Shown piece after piece: positions 1 through 5,939 of a stretch of DNA of 6,828 nucleotides. Origin of the DNA: Actinomycetota bacterium (GTDB taxonomy: Bacteria > Actinomycetota > Actinomycetes > Actinomycetales > Microbacteriaceae); contig JAHIOK010000180.1 of assembly GCA_018895315.1 (NCBI GenBank), forward strand, positions 1 through 6,828. Reading direction: 5' to 3'. Position 1 is the stretch's first letter; every line of letters begins with the position of its first letter. The notes under the pieces were generated by a model. It was given only the letters and a program-made list of their open reading frames with translations. It was not told the DNA's origin and searched no databases. Made by a program: the position numbers and the translations under genes.

Positions 1-350
1 ATGCCGCTGGCCCCGGGCCCGCCCGGATTCGTCAGGAGCGAGCCGAGGGTCGTGCTCCCCGTCGCGCGGTGACGGATGACCGCGAGCTCGATGTCGCCCT
101 TCGTCGGGTCTGTCCAATCCAACGGCGCGCGCACCGTGGTGCAGTCGAAGCCGGAGTCGCACGACGACCACGTGAGCTGCTGCTCGTAATACGGCAGCAG
201 GTCGGCGGCGATTCCCTCGGTGGCGGGGGTCGCACTCGCGGTCGATGTGGTCTTCGCTTCGGGGATCTGCGAGTACAGGCAGCCCGACAGGGAGACGGAG
301 ACGACCACGACGGTCGCGATCGCGACGATCAGGCGACGGGTTCGATTCAC
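1..350 (-). CDS. Secreted lipoprotein alpha/beta-hydrolase, tripeptidyl-aminopeptidase (TAP, S33) type; C-terminus cut by window edge
   Basis: Only the first 116 residues are inside the window. The N-terminus is a lipoprotein signal peptide: basic residues (MNRTRR), a hydrophobic stretch at residues 8-22 and a lipobox LSGC with the lipidated cysteine at C24. A Ser/Thr/Ala-rich linker follows. Residues 61-84 (W..C....C..V..PLDW) and the glycine-rich LTNPGGPGASG at 106-116 match the start of TAP-like exported hydrolases; the glycine-rich strand shapes the oxyanion hole in this family. The catalytic Ser, Asp and His would lie past the left edge, so activity cannot be judged. Family members remove N-terminal peptides or hydrolyse esters outside the cell; the substrate here is unknown. 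The GTG start at 350 overlaps the holB stop (GTGA) and has a GGGAGG ribosome-binding site five bases upstream, which makes the start secure and suggests translational coupling to holB. Confidence 0.88.
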   Translation of the reverse strand, partial: MNRTRRLIVAIATVVVVSVSLSGCLYSQIPEAKTTSTASATPATEGIAADLLPYYEQQLTWSSCDSGFDCTTVRAPLDWTDPTKGDIELAVIRHRATGSTTLGSLLTNPGGPGASG

Positions 351-1522
351 GGTGTCCTCCCGCTCGCGATCGTCACGAGCAAGCTTTCGAGGGCGAGGGT
401 CGGAGCGACATTCTGCTCCAGGTTTCGGCGGGTGAGCGCGATCTGATCGAGCACGGTCAGTGTTCGCTGCGGAGTCCACGCGGTCGCCACTGCGCGCAGA
501 TCGGCTTCGAGTTCGCGGTTGATGAGGTCGTCGCCCCGCCCGAACTGCAACACCACCACATCGCGGTACATCGCTTGCAGGTCGGTGAGCACCCGGTCGA
601 TGCCGTCGCGCAGACTGCGGGTCGCACGACGCTTCTGGTCGTCTTCGAGCGCGTTGAGCTGCGACCGCACAGCAGGCGGCACCGACGCCCCTGGAGCGAC
701 GCCGACCGTGCGCAGCAGGCTGGCGCGCTCGACCTCGTCGCGCTCCGCTCCGAGTGCCTTGGCATCTTCGGTGGCGGCTTTCACGACCTGCCCCGCGACT
801 TCGACGACATCGCCGACACCGCGCACGCGCAGCACGCCGCGCAGGGTCTCGTCGCGGCGGGCGCGTGCCCCGGCATCCGTGGCGAGCCGCTGCGCCATTC
901 CTATGTGGCGCTGCGCGTGACGCGCCGACTGCTCGGCGATGACCGGATCGGCTCCGGTGCGCTCGACGATCAGGCGCGCGACGTCATCGACCTCGGGCTC
1001 CCGCAGACGCAGAGTGCGCACGCGTGAGCGGATCGTCGGCAGCAGATCGGCGTCGCTCGGCGCGCAGAGGACCCACACCGTGCGCTCGGGAGGCTCTTCG
1101 AGCGCCTTCAGCAGCACGTTCGAGGTGCGCTCGGTCATGCGATCGGCATCTTCCATCACGATCACGCGGTAGCGGCCGAGGGACGGGGAGAAATAGGAGC
1201 GCTCGACGAGAGCGCGCGCGTCTTTGATGGAGATGATGACACCCTCGGTGCGTAGCGCTGAGAGGTCGGGGTGGGTGCCGGCGAGCACCTGTGCCATCGC
1301 ACGCTCATCACCCGGCTCGGCGATCAGCGCCGCGGCGAACGCCATCGCGAGCGTCGATCGGCCGGAACCAGGTGGACCGGTGATGAGCCAGGCGTGCGTC
1401 ATGCTCGCAGGATCGGATGCCGCGGACTGCAGTGCCCGGACGGCTTCGTGCTGACCCCACACCGCGCTCCAGGGGCTGATCCCATCCGCGTGCGGCGCGG
1501 GGTCGAGCACCGGAGCTTCCAT
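347..1522 (-). CDS. holB: DNA polymerase III subunit delta' (clamp-loader subunit)
   Basis: Delta' is the rigid stator of the clamp loader (delta, delta', tau/gamma), which opens and places the beta clamp on primed DNA. The 391-residue protein has an AAA+ fold: P-loop-like GPPGSGRS at 49-56, Walker-B region VIVMEDADRM at 120-129, the conserved LLKALEEPP at 137-145, and TIRSRVRTL at 163-171. In the last, R167 is at the place of the conserved SRC arginine finger that acts on the neighbouring subunit. A helical C-terminal collar fills the rest. The P-loop Lys is Arg (R55), and the four zinc-binding cysteines that follow the P-loop in E. coli delta' are absent; the only Cys is C153. Delta' is generally not a working ATPase, so the Arg need not matter. 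I chose ATG 1522; a TTG at 1552 would add ten residues, but neither start has a strong ribosome-binding site. The gene lies 37 bases after tmk, a common pairing in bacteria. Confidence 0.93.
   Translation of the reverse strand: MEAPVLDPAPHADGISPWSAVWGQHEAVRALQSAASDPASMTHAWLITGPPGSGRSTLAMAFAAALIAEPGDERAMAQVLAGTHPDLSALRTEGVIISIKDARALVERSYFSPSLGRYRVIVMEDADRMTERTSNVLLKALEEPPERTVWVLCAPSDADLLPTIRSRVRTLRLREPEVDDVARLIVERTGADPVIAEQSARHAQRHIGMAQRLATDAGARARRDETLRGVLRVRGVGDVVEVAGQVVKAATEDAKALGAERDEVERASLLRTVGVAPGASVPPAVRSQLNALEDDQKRRATRSLRDGIDRVLTDLQAMYRDVVVLQFGRGDDLINRELEADLRAVATAWTPQRTLTVLDQIALTRRNLEQNVAPTLALESLLVTIASGRTP
356..361 (-). promoter_or_regulatory. Ribosome-binding site of the lipoprotein hydrolase
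   Basis: GGGAGG on the minus strand, five bases before the GTG at 350 and lying inside the end of holB. It fixes the GTG start, even though the reading frame has no stop within the window. Confidence 0.75.
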
Positions 1523-1559
1523 GCCGACCAGCCTAACCGCGAGCCCCGACAAGCGTCTC

Positions 1560-2177
1560 TCACAGGAGCGGGGTGATCCGCTCGCGGATCAGACCGGCGA
1601 TCTCGGGCGCGGGCTCCGAGGCATCGAGCACCAGGAATCGCTCCGGCTCAGCCGCGGCGAGGCCGAGGAACGCATCCCGCACGCGCGAATGGAACTCGGA
1701 CTTCTCGGCTTCGAGGCGGTCGAACGGCTTGTCGTCGGCGTCGAGCCGCTGCCGTGCGAGATCTGGCGCGAGGTCGAGCAGCACCGTGAGGTCGGGCAGC
1801 AGGCCACCCGTTGCCCACAGCGAGATGTCTCGCACTTCGGCCGACGCGAGGACTCGCCCGGCCCCCTGATAGGCGACCGACGAGTCGAGGTAGCGGTCTT
1901 GGATGACGACATCCCCGCGGCTAAGGGCCGGTCGGACGACCGTTTCGACGTGGTGCGCCCGGTCAGCGGCGTACAACAGCGCTTCCGCGCGGGGCGCGAC
2001 GTGCCCGCGATGGTGCAGCACGATGTCACGGATCAGCACGCCGACCTCGGTGCCACCGGGCTCGCGGGTGCGCACCACGGTCCGCCCGGCCGCGGTGAGC
2101 CACTCGTCGAGCAGGACGGCCTGGGTCGTCTTGCCCGCGCCGTCGCCGCCTTCGAAGGTGACGAACAAGCCCGTCAC
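1560..2177 (-). CDS. tmk: Thymidylate kinase (dTMP kinase)
   Basis: This cytoplasmic enzyme phosphorylates dTMP to dTDP with ATP and is essential for dTTP supply. The 205-residue length is normal for the family. Visible motifs are the P-loop EGGDGAGKTT at 9-18 (K16), the substrate-binding TREPGGTEVG at 37-46, the DRY motif within QDRYLDSSVAYQG at 93-105 (D94, R95, Y96), and a lid segment around residues 143-160 with several basic and acidic residues. The GTG start overlaps the topA stop as GTGA. The upstream sequence is only weakly Shine-Dalgarno-like, so translation probably relies on ribosomes finishing topA. No other start is reasonable, because the P-loop strand begins at residue 4. holB follows after 37 bases, linking dTTP supply with replisome assembly in one run of genes. 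Confidence 0.97.
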   Translation of the reverse strand: MTGLFVTFEGGDGAGKTTQAVLLDEWLTAAGRTVVRTREPGGTEVGVLIRDIVLHHRGHVAPRAEALLYAADRAHHVETVVRPALSRGDVVIQDRYLDSSVAYQGAGRVLASAEVRDISLWATGGLLPDLTVLLDLAPDLARQRLDADDKPFDRLEAEKSEFHSRVRDAFLGLAAAEPERFLVLDASEPAPEIAGLIRERITPLL

Positions 2178-4882
2178 TTCTTCGCCGGAGCCTTGCGGGT
2201 AGCCGGGGCCTTCCGGGTCGTCGTGCGCTTGGGCGCAGGACCCTTGGCTCGCTTGTCTGCGATCAGTTCGACAGCACGTTCGAACGTGATCTCGAGAGCG
2301 TTCTCGCCTCGCGGGATCGTGGCGTTCGTCTCACCGTCCGTCACGTACGGTCCGAAGCGACCTTCTTTCAGCTTGATCTGCTTGCCGCTGACAGGATCGT
2401 TCTCGAACTCCTTGAGTGCACTCGCCGCGCGCCGGGCGCCGTACTTCGGCTCGGCGTACTTCGCAAGTGCCTGCTCGAGCGTCATATCGAAGATCAGCTG
2501 TTCGCTGTCGAGCGTGCGCGAGTCGGTGCCCTTCTTCAGATACGGGCCGTAGCGGCCGTTCTGGGCTGTGATGACCTCACCGGACTCGGGGTCGGTGCCG
2601 ACGGTGCGAGGCAAATCGAGCAGCTGGAGTGCGGTCTCGAGGTCGATCGTGTCGACGGCCATGGACTTGAAGAGCGAACCGGTGCGCGGCTTGGGCGCGG
2701 CATCCTTCTTGGCTGTGGTCTTCTTCGGCGCCTCGACGACCTCGCCGGTCGTCTCGTCGACGGCATCGGGGTCGACGGGCTCGACTTCCTGCACGTAAGG
2801 ACCGAACCGCCCGTCCTTCACGACGATGAGCTTGCCATTCTCGGGGTTTTCGCCAAGGACGCGGTCCCCCGCCACGGGGGCGTCGATGAGCTCCTGTGCC
2901 TTATCGGGGGTCAGCTCGTCGGGTGCGAGCTCTTCCGGCACGTTGACGATGCGCGCTTTGGCTTCGGGGTCTTCCGGATTCGGAACCTCGAGGTAGGGAC
3001 CGTACTTGCCGAAGCGGAGAGTGGCGACATCGCTGATGCGCGTCGAGTTGAGTTCGCGCGCATCGATCTCGCCGAGGTTCTCGACGATGTTGCGAAGGCC
3101 GGGCTGCGCGTCGGAGCCGAAGTAGAAGTCATGCAGCCACTGGCCGCGACCCTGCTCGCCACGGGCGATCGCATCGAGGTCGTCTTCGAGCGCCGCCGTG
3201 AAATCGTAGTCGACGAGGTCGGCGAAGTGCTCCTCCAGGAGACGCACGACGCTGAACGCGAGCCAGCTGGGCACGAGGGCCTGACCGCGCTTGCTCACAT
3301 AGCCGCGGTCGAGGATCACGTCGATGATGCTCGCAAACGTCGAAGGACGCCCGATCCCCTTCTCCTCCAGCGCCTTGACGAGGCTGGCCTCTGTGTAGCG
3401 AGGCTTGGGGGTCGTCGCATGGCCCTTGGCCTCGACATCCGTCATACGCAGCAGGTCGCCGACCGCGAGCGCCGGAAGCGACTGATCGTCGGCCTTCTCG
3501 GCGTCGCCGCGCTTCTCGTCGCGGCCCTCTTCATACGCCTCGAGGAAGCCCTTGAACGTGTAGACCGTGCCGGAGGCAGTGAACTCGACCGCGCGGCCGT
3601 CGGCTCTGACCAGCAGGGTCACGGTGGTGGTCTCGTACTTCGCGTCCGACATCTGGCTGGCGACGGTGCGCTTCCAGATGAGGTCGTACATGCGCTGCTC
3701 GTCGCGGTCGAGTTCGCTGGATACCGAGGCAGGCGTGCGGAAGTTCTCACCCGACGGACGGATCGCTTCGTGCGCCTCCTGCGCGTTCTTGCTCTTGCTG
3801 CGGTAGACGCGGGGGTTCGCCGGCACCGCCTTGTCGCCGTAAAGAGCGACGGCCTGTTCACGAGCAGCCGTGATGGCCTGCGCGCTCAACGCCGTCGAGT
3901 CCGTGCGCATATAGGTGATGAAGCCCTTTTCATAAAGCCGCTGGGCGACGCTCATGGCGTGCTTCGCGCTCATCGAGAGCTTGCGTCCTGCCTCTTGCTG
4001 CAGAGTCGAGGTCGTGAACGGCGCCTTGGGGCTGCGCGTGCCCGGCTTCGCCTCCACGCTGGTGACGGACGCATCGGCCGCGGACTCGATCGCGGCAGCG
4101 AGTGCGCGCACCTCGGCCTCATCGAAGACGAGTACGGCCTTCTTCAGCTGGCCGAGGTCGTCGAAGTCGGTGCCCCGGGCCAGCGACGCGCCGTCGACAC
4201 GAGCAAGACGGGTGGTGAAGGAGTCGGTGGACTTGACGGCGAGCGCCTCGATATCCCAGTAGCTGGCCGAGACGAAGGCCATGCGCTCACGCTCGCGTTC
4301 GACGACCATGCGAGTCGCAGCGGACTGCACACGGCCGGCACTCAGCGCCGCACCCTCGCGTCCGCTGCCGACCTTGCGCCACAGCACCGGAGACACGTCC
4401 CAGCCGTACAGACGGTCGAGCACTCGTCGGGTCTCCTGCGCGTCGACGAGCGCGAGATCGAGCTCGCGGGTGTTCTCGGCCGCCGCGCGGATGGCGTCTT
4501 GGGTGATCTCGTGGAAGACCATCCGCTTGACGGGCACCTTCGGCTTGAGCACTTCGAGCAGATGCCACGCGATGGCTTCGCCTTCGCGGTCCTCATCAGT
4601 TGCGAGCAGGACCTCATCGGCTGTCTTGAGCGCGCGTTTGAGTTCTGCGACGGTCTTCGTCTTGCGTTCGTTGACGACGTAATAGGGGTCGAAGTCGTTG
4701 TCGACGTCGATCGAGTACTTGCCGTAGGCCACTTTCTTGTCGGCAGGAATCTCCTTCTTGCTCGCGAGATCGCGAATGTGCCCCACGGAGCTGAGCACCT
4801 CGTAGCCATCGCCGAGGTAGCCCTGGATCGACTTCATCTTCGTCGGTGACTCGACGATGACGAGCTTCTTGCCGTGTGTCAC
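2174..4882 (-). CDS. topA: DNA topoisomerase I (type IA), actinobacterial form
   Basis: The enzyme relaxes negatively supercoiled DNA by cutting one strand through a 5'-phosphotyrosine link. The 902-residue protein starts with a TOPRIM domain: KLVIVESPTK at 6-15 with E11, and DEDRE at 96-100 giving the metal-binding D96, D98 and E100. The catalytic tyrosine is Y324 in FITYMRTDST, with R326 beside it. EKGIGRPSTFASII at 507-520 is a conserved type IA block. From about residue 615 the C-terminal part holds four repeats marked by GKYGPY (625-630), GRFGPY (691-696), GRYGPY (776-781) and GRFGPY (841-846). It ends in a basic tail with 11 Lys/Arg in the last 26 residues. There is no cysteine, so the zinc fingers of the E. 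coli enzyme are missing, as in mycobacterial TopA, where the basic tail aids processivity. GTG 4882 is chosen because homology starts there and AAAGGA lies seven bases upstream; the frame is open for 134 more codons, but that part is antisense-like filler. Confidence 0.98.
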   Translation of the reverse strand: MTHGKKLVIVESPTKMKSIQGYLGDGYEVLSSVGHIRDLASKKEIPADKKVAYGKYSIDVDNDFDPYYVVNERKTKTVAELKRALKTADEVLLATDEDREGEAIAWHLLEVLKPKVPVKRMVFHEITQDAIRAAAENTRELDLALVDAQETRRVLDRLYGWDVSPVLWRKVGSGREGAALSAGRVQSAATRMVVERERERMAFVSASYWDIEALAVKSTDSFTTRLARVDGASLARGTDFDDLGQLKKAVLVFDEAEVRALAAAIESAADASVTSVEAKPGTRSPKAPFTTSTLQQEAGRKLSMSAKHAMSVAQRLYEKGFITYMRTDSTALSAQAITAAREQAVALYGDKAVPANPRVYRSKSKNAQEAHEAIRPSGENFRTPASVSSELDRDEQRMYDLIWKRTVASQMSDAKYETTTVTLLVRADGRAVEFTASGTVYTFKGFLEAYEEGRDEKRGDAEKADDQSLPALAVGDLLRMTDVEAKGHATTPKPRYTEASLVKALEEKGIGRPSTFASIIDVILDRGYVSKRGQALVPSWLAFSVVRLLEEHFADLVDYDFTAALEDDLDAIARGEQGRGQWLHDFYFGSDAQPGLRNIVENLGEIDARELNSTRISDVATLRFGKYGPYLEVPNPEDPEAKARIVNVPEELAPDELTPDKAQELIDAPVAGDRVLGENPENGKLIVVKDGRFGPYVQEVEPVDPDAVDETTGEVVEAPKKTTAKKDAAPKPRTGSLFKSMAVDTIDLETALQLLDLPRTVGTDPESGEVITAQNGRYGPYLKKGTDSRTLDSEQLIFDMTLEQALAKYAEPKYGARRAASALKEFENDPVSGKQIKLKEGRFGPYVTDGETNATIPRGENALEITFERAVELIADKRAKGPAPKRTTTRKAPATRKAPAKK

Positions 4883-4889
4883 GGGAGAG

Positions 4890-4896
4890 TCCTTTC
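4890..4896 (-). promoter_or_regulatory. Ribosome-binding site of topA
   Basis: GAAAGGA on the minus strand, seven bases from the GTG at 4882. It decides the topA start against the much longer open frame, which extends upstream to 5284. Confidence 0.75.
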
Positions 4897-4906
4897 TTCG
4901 ATGCAC

Positions 4907-4912
4907 ACCATA
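4907..4912 (-). promoter_or_regulatory. Possible -10 element of a topA promoter
   Basis: TATGGT (TAnnnT) on the minus strand would place a transcript start near 4900, leaving a leader of about 17 bases that just includes the topA ribosome-binding site. No good -35 hexamer is visible at 16-18 bases. The stretch 4900-4935 is less GC-rich than its surroundings. topA could also be read through from the pilus genes; the 100-base gap (4883-4982) is the only room for a promoter of its own close to the start codon. This is an inference from position and a loose match only. Confidence 0.3.
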
Positions 4913-4930
4913 CACACGACTTTCTGTGTG
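4912..4930. repeat. Small inverted repeat upstream of topA
   Basis: On the plus strand, ACACA (4912-4916) and TGTGT (4925-4929) form a five-base inverted repeat with an eight-base spacer; shifted by one base, CACAC/GTGTG also fits. It abuts the possible -10 element, so it could be an operator or a small hairpin. The arms are short and made of CA/TG repeats, so chance is a real alternative. Confidence 0.25.
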
Positions 4931-4982
4931 AGACGCCGACGAGCGCTCAGCGAGCCACCGATATACAGGGAGAGGGCGACGA

Positions 4983-5315
4983 TCAGCGCCCTGATGCGGT
5001 CGCGGGCGGCCCGGCCCGTGCCGTCGCGATGGCTGCGAACGCGCCGAACGGGATCGACACACCGACCGTGGCGACGAGTCCCGTGAGATCGCACGAAACG
5101 AGCCGCCCTTCGGATGCCTCAGCGACGGCCGCCGCGAGTTCGCAGGGCACCCCTGCCACGAGACCGGAGGCTCCGTCCGCCGCGGCGAGGGCTGCGGCAT
5201 CCGCGGCTCCCGCAGCGCGCTGCCCGCAGACGGCAGCTGCTCCGGCAGAGGCGAGACCGAGGGTGACCGCCGCCGCGCACGCAAGGGCCCCTGCCGCCAA
5301 CACCGACCCGGCCAT
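4983..5315 (-). CDS. Rv3654c-like TadE-type protein of the actinobacterial Tad locus
   Basis: This 110-residue protein resembles the small 'helicase/secretion neighbourhood TadE-like' proteins found beside actinobacterial Tad genes (Rv3654c in M. tuberculosis). It starts MAGSVLAAGALA, continues as one hydrophobic Ala-rich helix to about residue 29, then has the family hallmark QRAAGAADAAALAAAD at 32-47. Two cysteines, C58 (in VPCEL) and C75 (in VSCDL), are at the usual spots and might form a disulfide outside the cell. The stretch GS at 3-4 resembles a class III pilin cleavage site, but the residue at +5 is Ala instead of Glu. Its exact role in the pilus is not known. ATG 5315 is forced, because the frame is closed three codons upstream by the stop of the TadE gene, leaving six bases between the two genes; GGGGGAG upstream can serve as ribosome-binding site. 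Confidence 0.85.
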   Translation of the reverse strand: MAGSVLAAGALACAAAVTLGLASAGAAAVCGQRAAGAADAAALAAADGASGLVAGVPCELAAAVAEASEGRLVSCDLTGLVATVGVSIPFGAFAAIATARAGPPATASGR

Positions 5316-5321
5316 CGGTCT

Positions 5322-5660
5322 TCACTCTCCCCCGCCGAGCGCGCAGGACCGCGCGCTCACGGTGAGAGCGAGCATCGGAACCCCCGCGGATGCTGCCGCC
5401 GTCACGCAGACGAGGTCGCCGCTGTGGTCGATCACCATCGTGGCGCCGGATGCCGCGGCACCCACGGCCTCGCCAGCACGCTCCCTCGATTCGCCGCGGG
5501 CGACGAGGCGAGCGGCGTCAGCGACGGCATCCTGCAGGCGCACCTGACGCGCGCACGCACCGAGCGTGGCGGCCCCGAGCACCAGTACCAGGAGCACCGC
5601 GGGGAGGACGACCGCGAACTCTGCCGTGATCGAGCCGCGGTCGCCCCGCCCGGCTTTCAT
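5322..5660 (-). CDS. TadE-like minor pilin / pseudopilin
   Basis: This 112-residue protein has the TadE plan: a short basic N-terminus (MKAGRGDRG), then SITAEFAVVLPAVLLVLVL as a single membrane helix (about 10-33), then a small exported domain. The cut expected for TadV-type prepilin peptidase is after G9, giving Glu at +5 and Phe at +6, as in Flp and TadE proteins. The exported part contains C85 and C106, possibly a disulfide pair; a third Cys, C36, lies just after the helix. TadE proteins are minor pilins thought to prime or cap the Flp pilus; the exact role in actinobacteria is less clear. The ATG overlaps the stop of the preceding pilin gene (ATGA), so the two are probably co-translated. 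The next gene follows after six bases. Confidence 0.88.
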   Translation of the reverse strand: MKAGRGDRGSITAEFAVVLPAVLLVLVLGAATLGACARQVRLQDAVADAARLVARGESRERAGEAVGAAASGATMVIDHSGDLVCVTAAASAGVPMLALTVSARSCALGGGE

Positions 5661-5884
5661 GCCACCGTGAGCGCGCGACGGATGAGGTCGGTCAGGATGC
5701 CGCGGACTTCATCGGATCTCATGATGACGACCAGAAGCCCCGCGAACGCCACCGCCGCCATCGTGGCGATGGCGTACTCGGCCGTCGCGGCGCCGGTGTC
5801 GTCGCCGAAGAGACCCGCGGCCCGGCGGGACGTGAGCCGCGGCAGGTAGGGCGGTCGTGAGGTGGGGATGAGGGTCAGGGACAT
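5657..5884 (-). CDS. Flp-type pilin, DUF4244 family
   Basis: This is the probable main pilin of the Tad/Flp apparatus, a 75-residue protein. A leader of about 31 residues ends in DDTG. GAATAEYAIAT at 31-41 then matches the Flp processing site, with cleavage after G31, Glu at +5 and Tyr at +6. A membrane/assembly helix runs to about residue 56 (MAAVAFAGLLVVIM), and the short end RSDEVRGILTDLIRRAL is typical of DUF4244 proteins. The mature pilin would be only about 44 residues. Start ATG 5884 is chosen because AAGGAG lies seven bases upstream; an in-frame TTG at 5935 would add 17 residues without such support. The gene sits 55 bases after the T2SSF platform gene, a gap with no other visible feature, and overlaps the TadE-like gene by four bases. 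Confidence 0.9.
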   Translation of the reverse strand: MSLTLIPTSRPPYLPRLTSRRAAGLFGDDTGAATAEYAIATMAAVAFAGLLVVIMRSDEVRGILTDLIRRALTVA

Positions 5885-5891
5885 GAGACTT

Positions 5892-5897
5892 CTCCTT
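5892..5897 (-). promoter_or_regulatory. Ribosome-binding site of the Flp-type pilin
   Basis: AAGGAG on the minus strand, seven bases before the ATG at 5884. It is one of the best Shine-Dalgarno matches in the window, in line with strong expression of a structural pilin, and it selects this start over the upstream TTG. Confidence 0.75.
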
Positions 5898-5939
5898 CGT
5901 TCGGTGTGCAGATGGCGGGCACGGCTGAAGATCAAGCGA

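Noticed and set aside
245..1027. Plus-strand open frame of 260 codons opposite holB and the hydrolase start
   Set aside because: It is antisense to holB and to the lipoprotein signal peptide and lacks any domain pattern.
1523..1552. Longer holB start at TTG 1552
   Set aside because: It is possible, but it relies on a rare start codon and adds ten residues before a non-conserved N-terminus; ATG 1522 is preferred, with modest certainty.
1521..2552. Plus-strand open frame of 343 codons opposite tmk and the end of topA
   Set aside because: It spans two real minus-strand genes and their junction, shows no motif, and has the composition of a GC-rich shadow frame.
3131..4849. Long plus-strand open frame (572 codons) opposite topA
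   Set aside because: It is fully antisense to a gene with clear catalytic motifs. Long antisense frames are expected in GC-rich DNA, and its translation is Arg/Leu/Val-rich filler without a recognisable domain.
4883..5284. N-terminal extension of topA by 134 codons
   Set aside because: The extension overlaps the Rv3654c-like gene in another frame, is Arg/Ser/Pro-rich without homology, and a good ribosome-binding site precedes the GTG at 4882, where the TOPRIM domain begins.
5885..5935. Longer pilin start at TTG 5935
   Set aside because: It adds 17 residues with no ribosome-binding site, while ATG 5884 has AAGGAG at the right distance.
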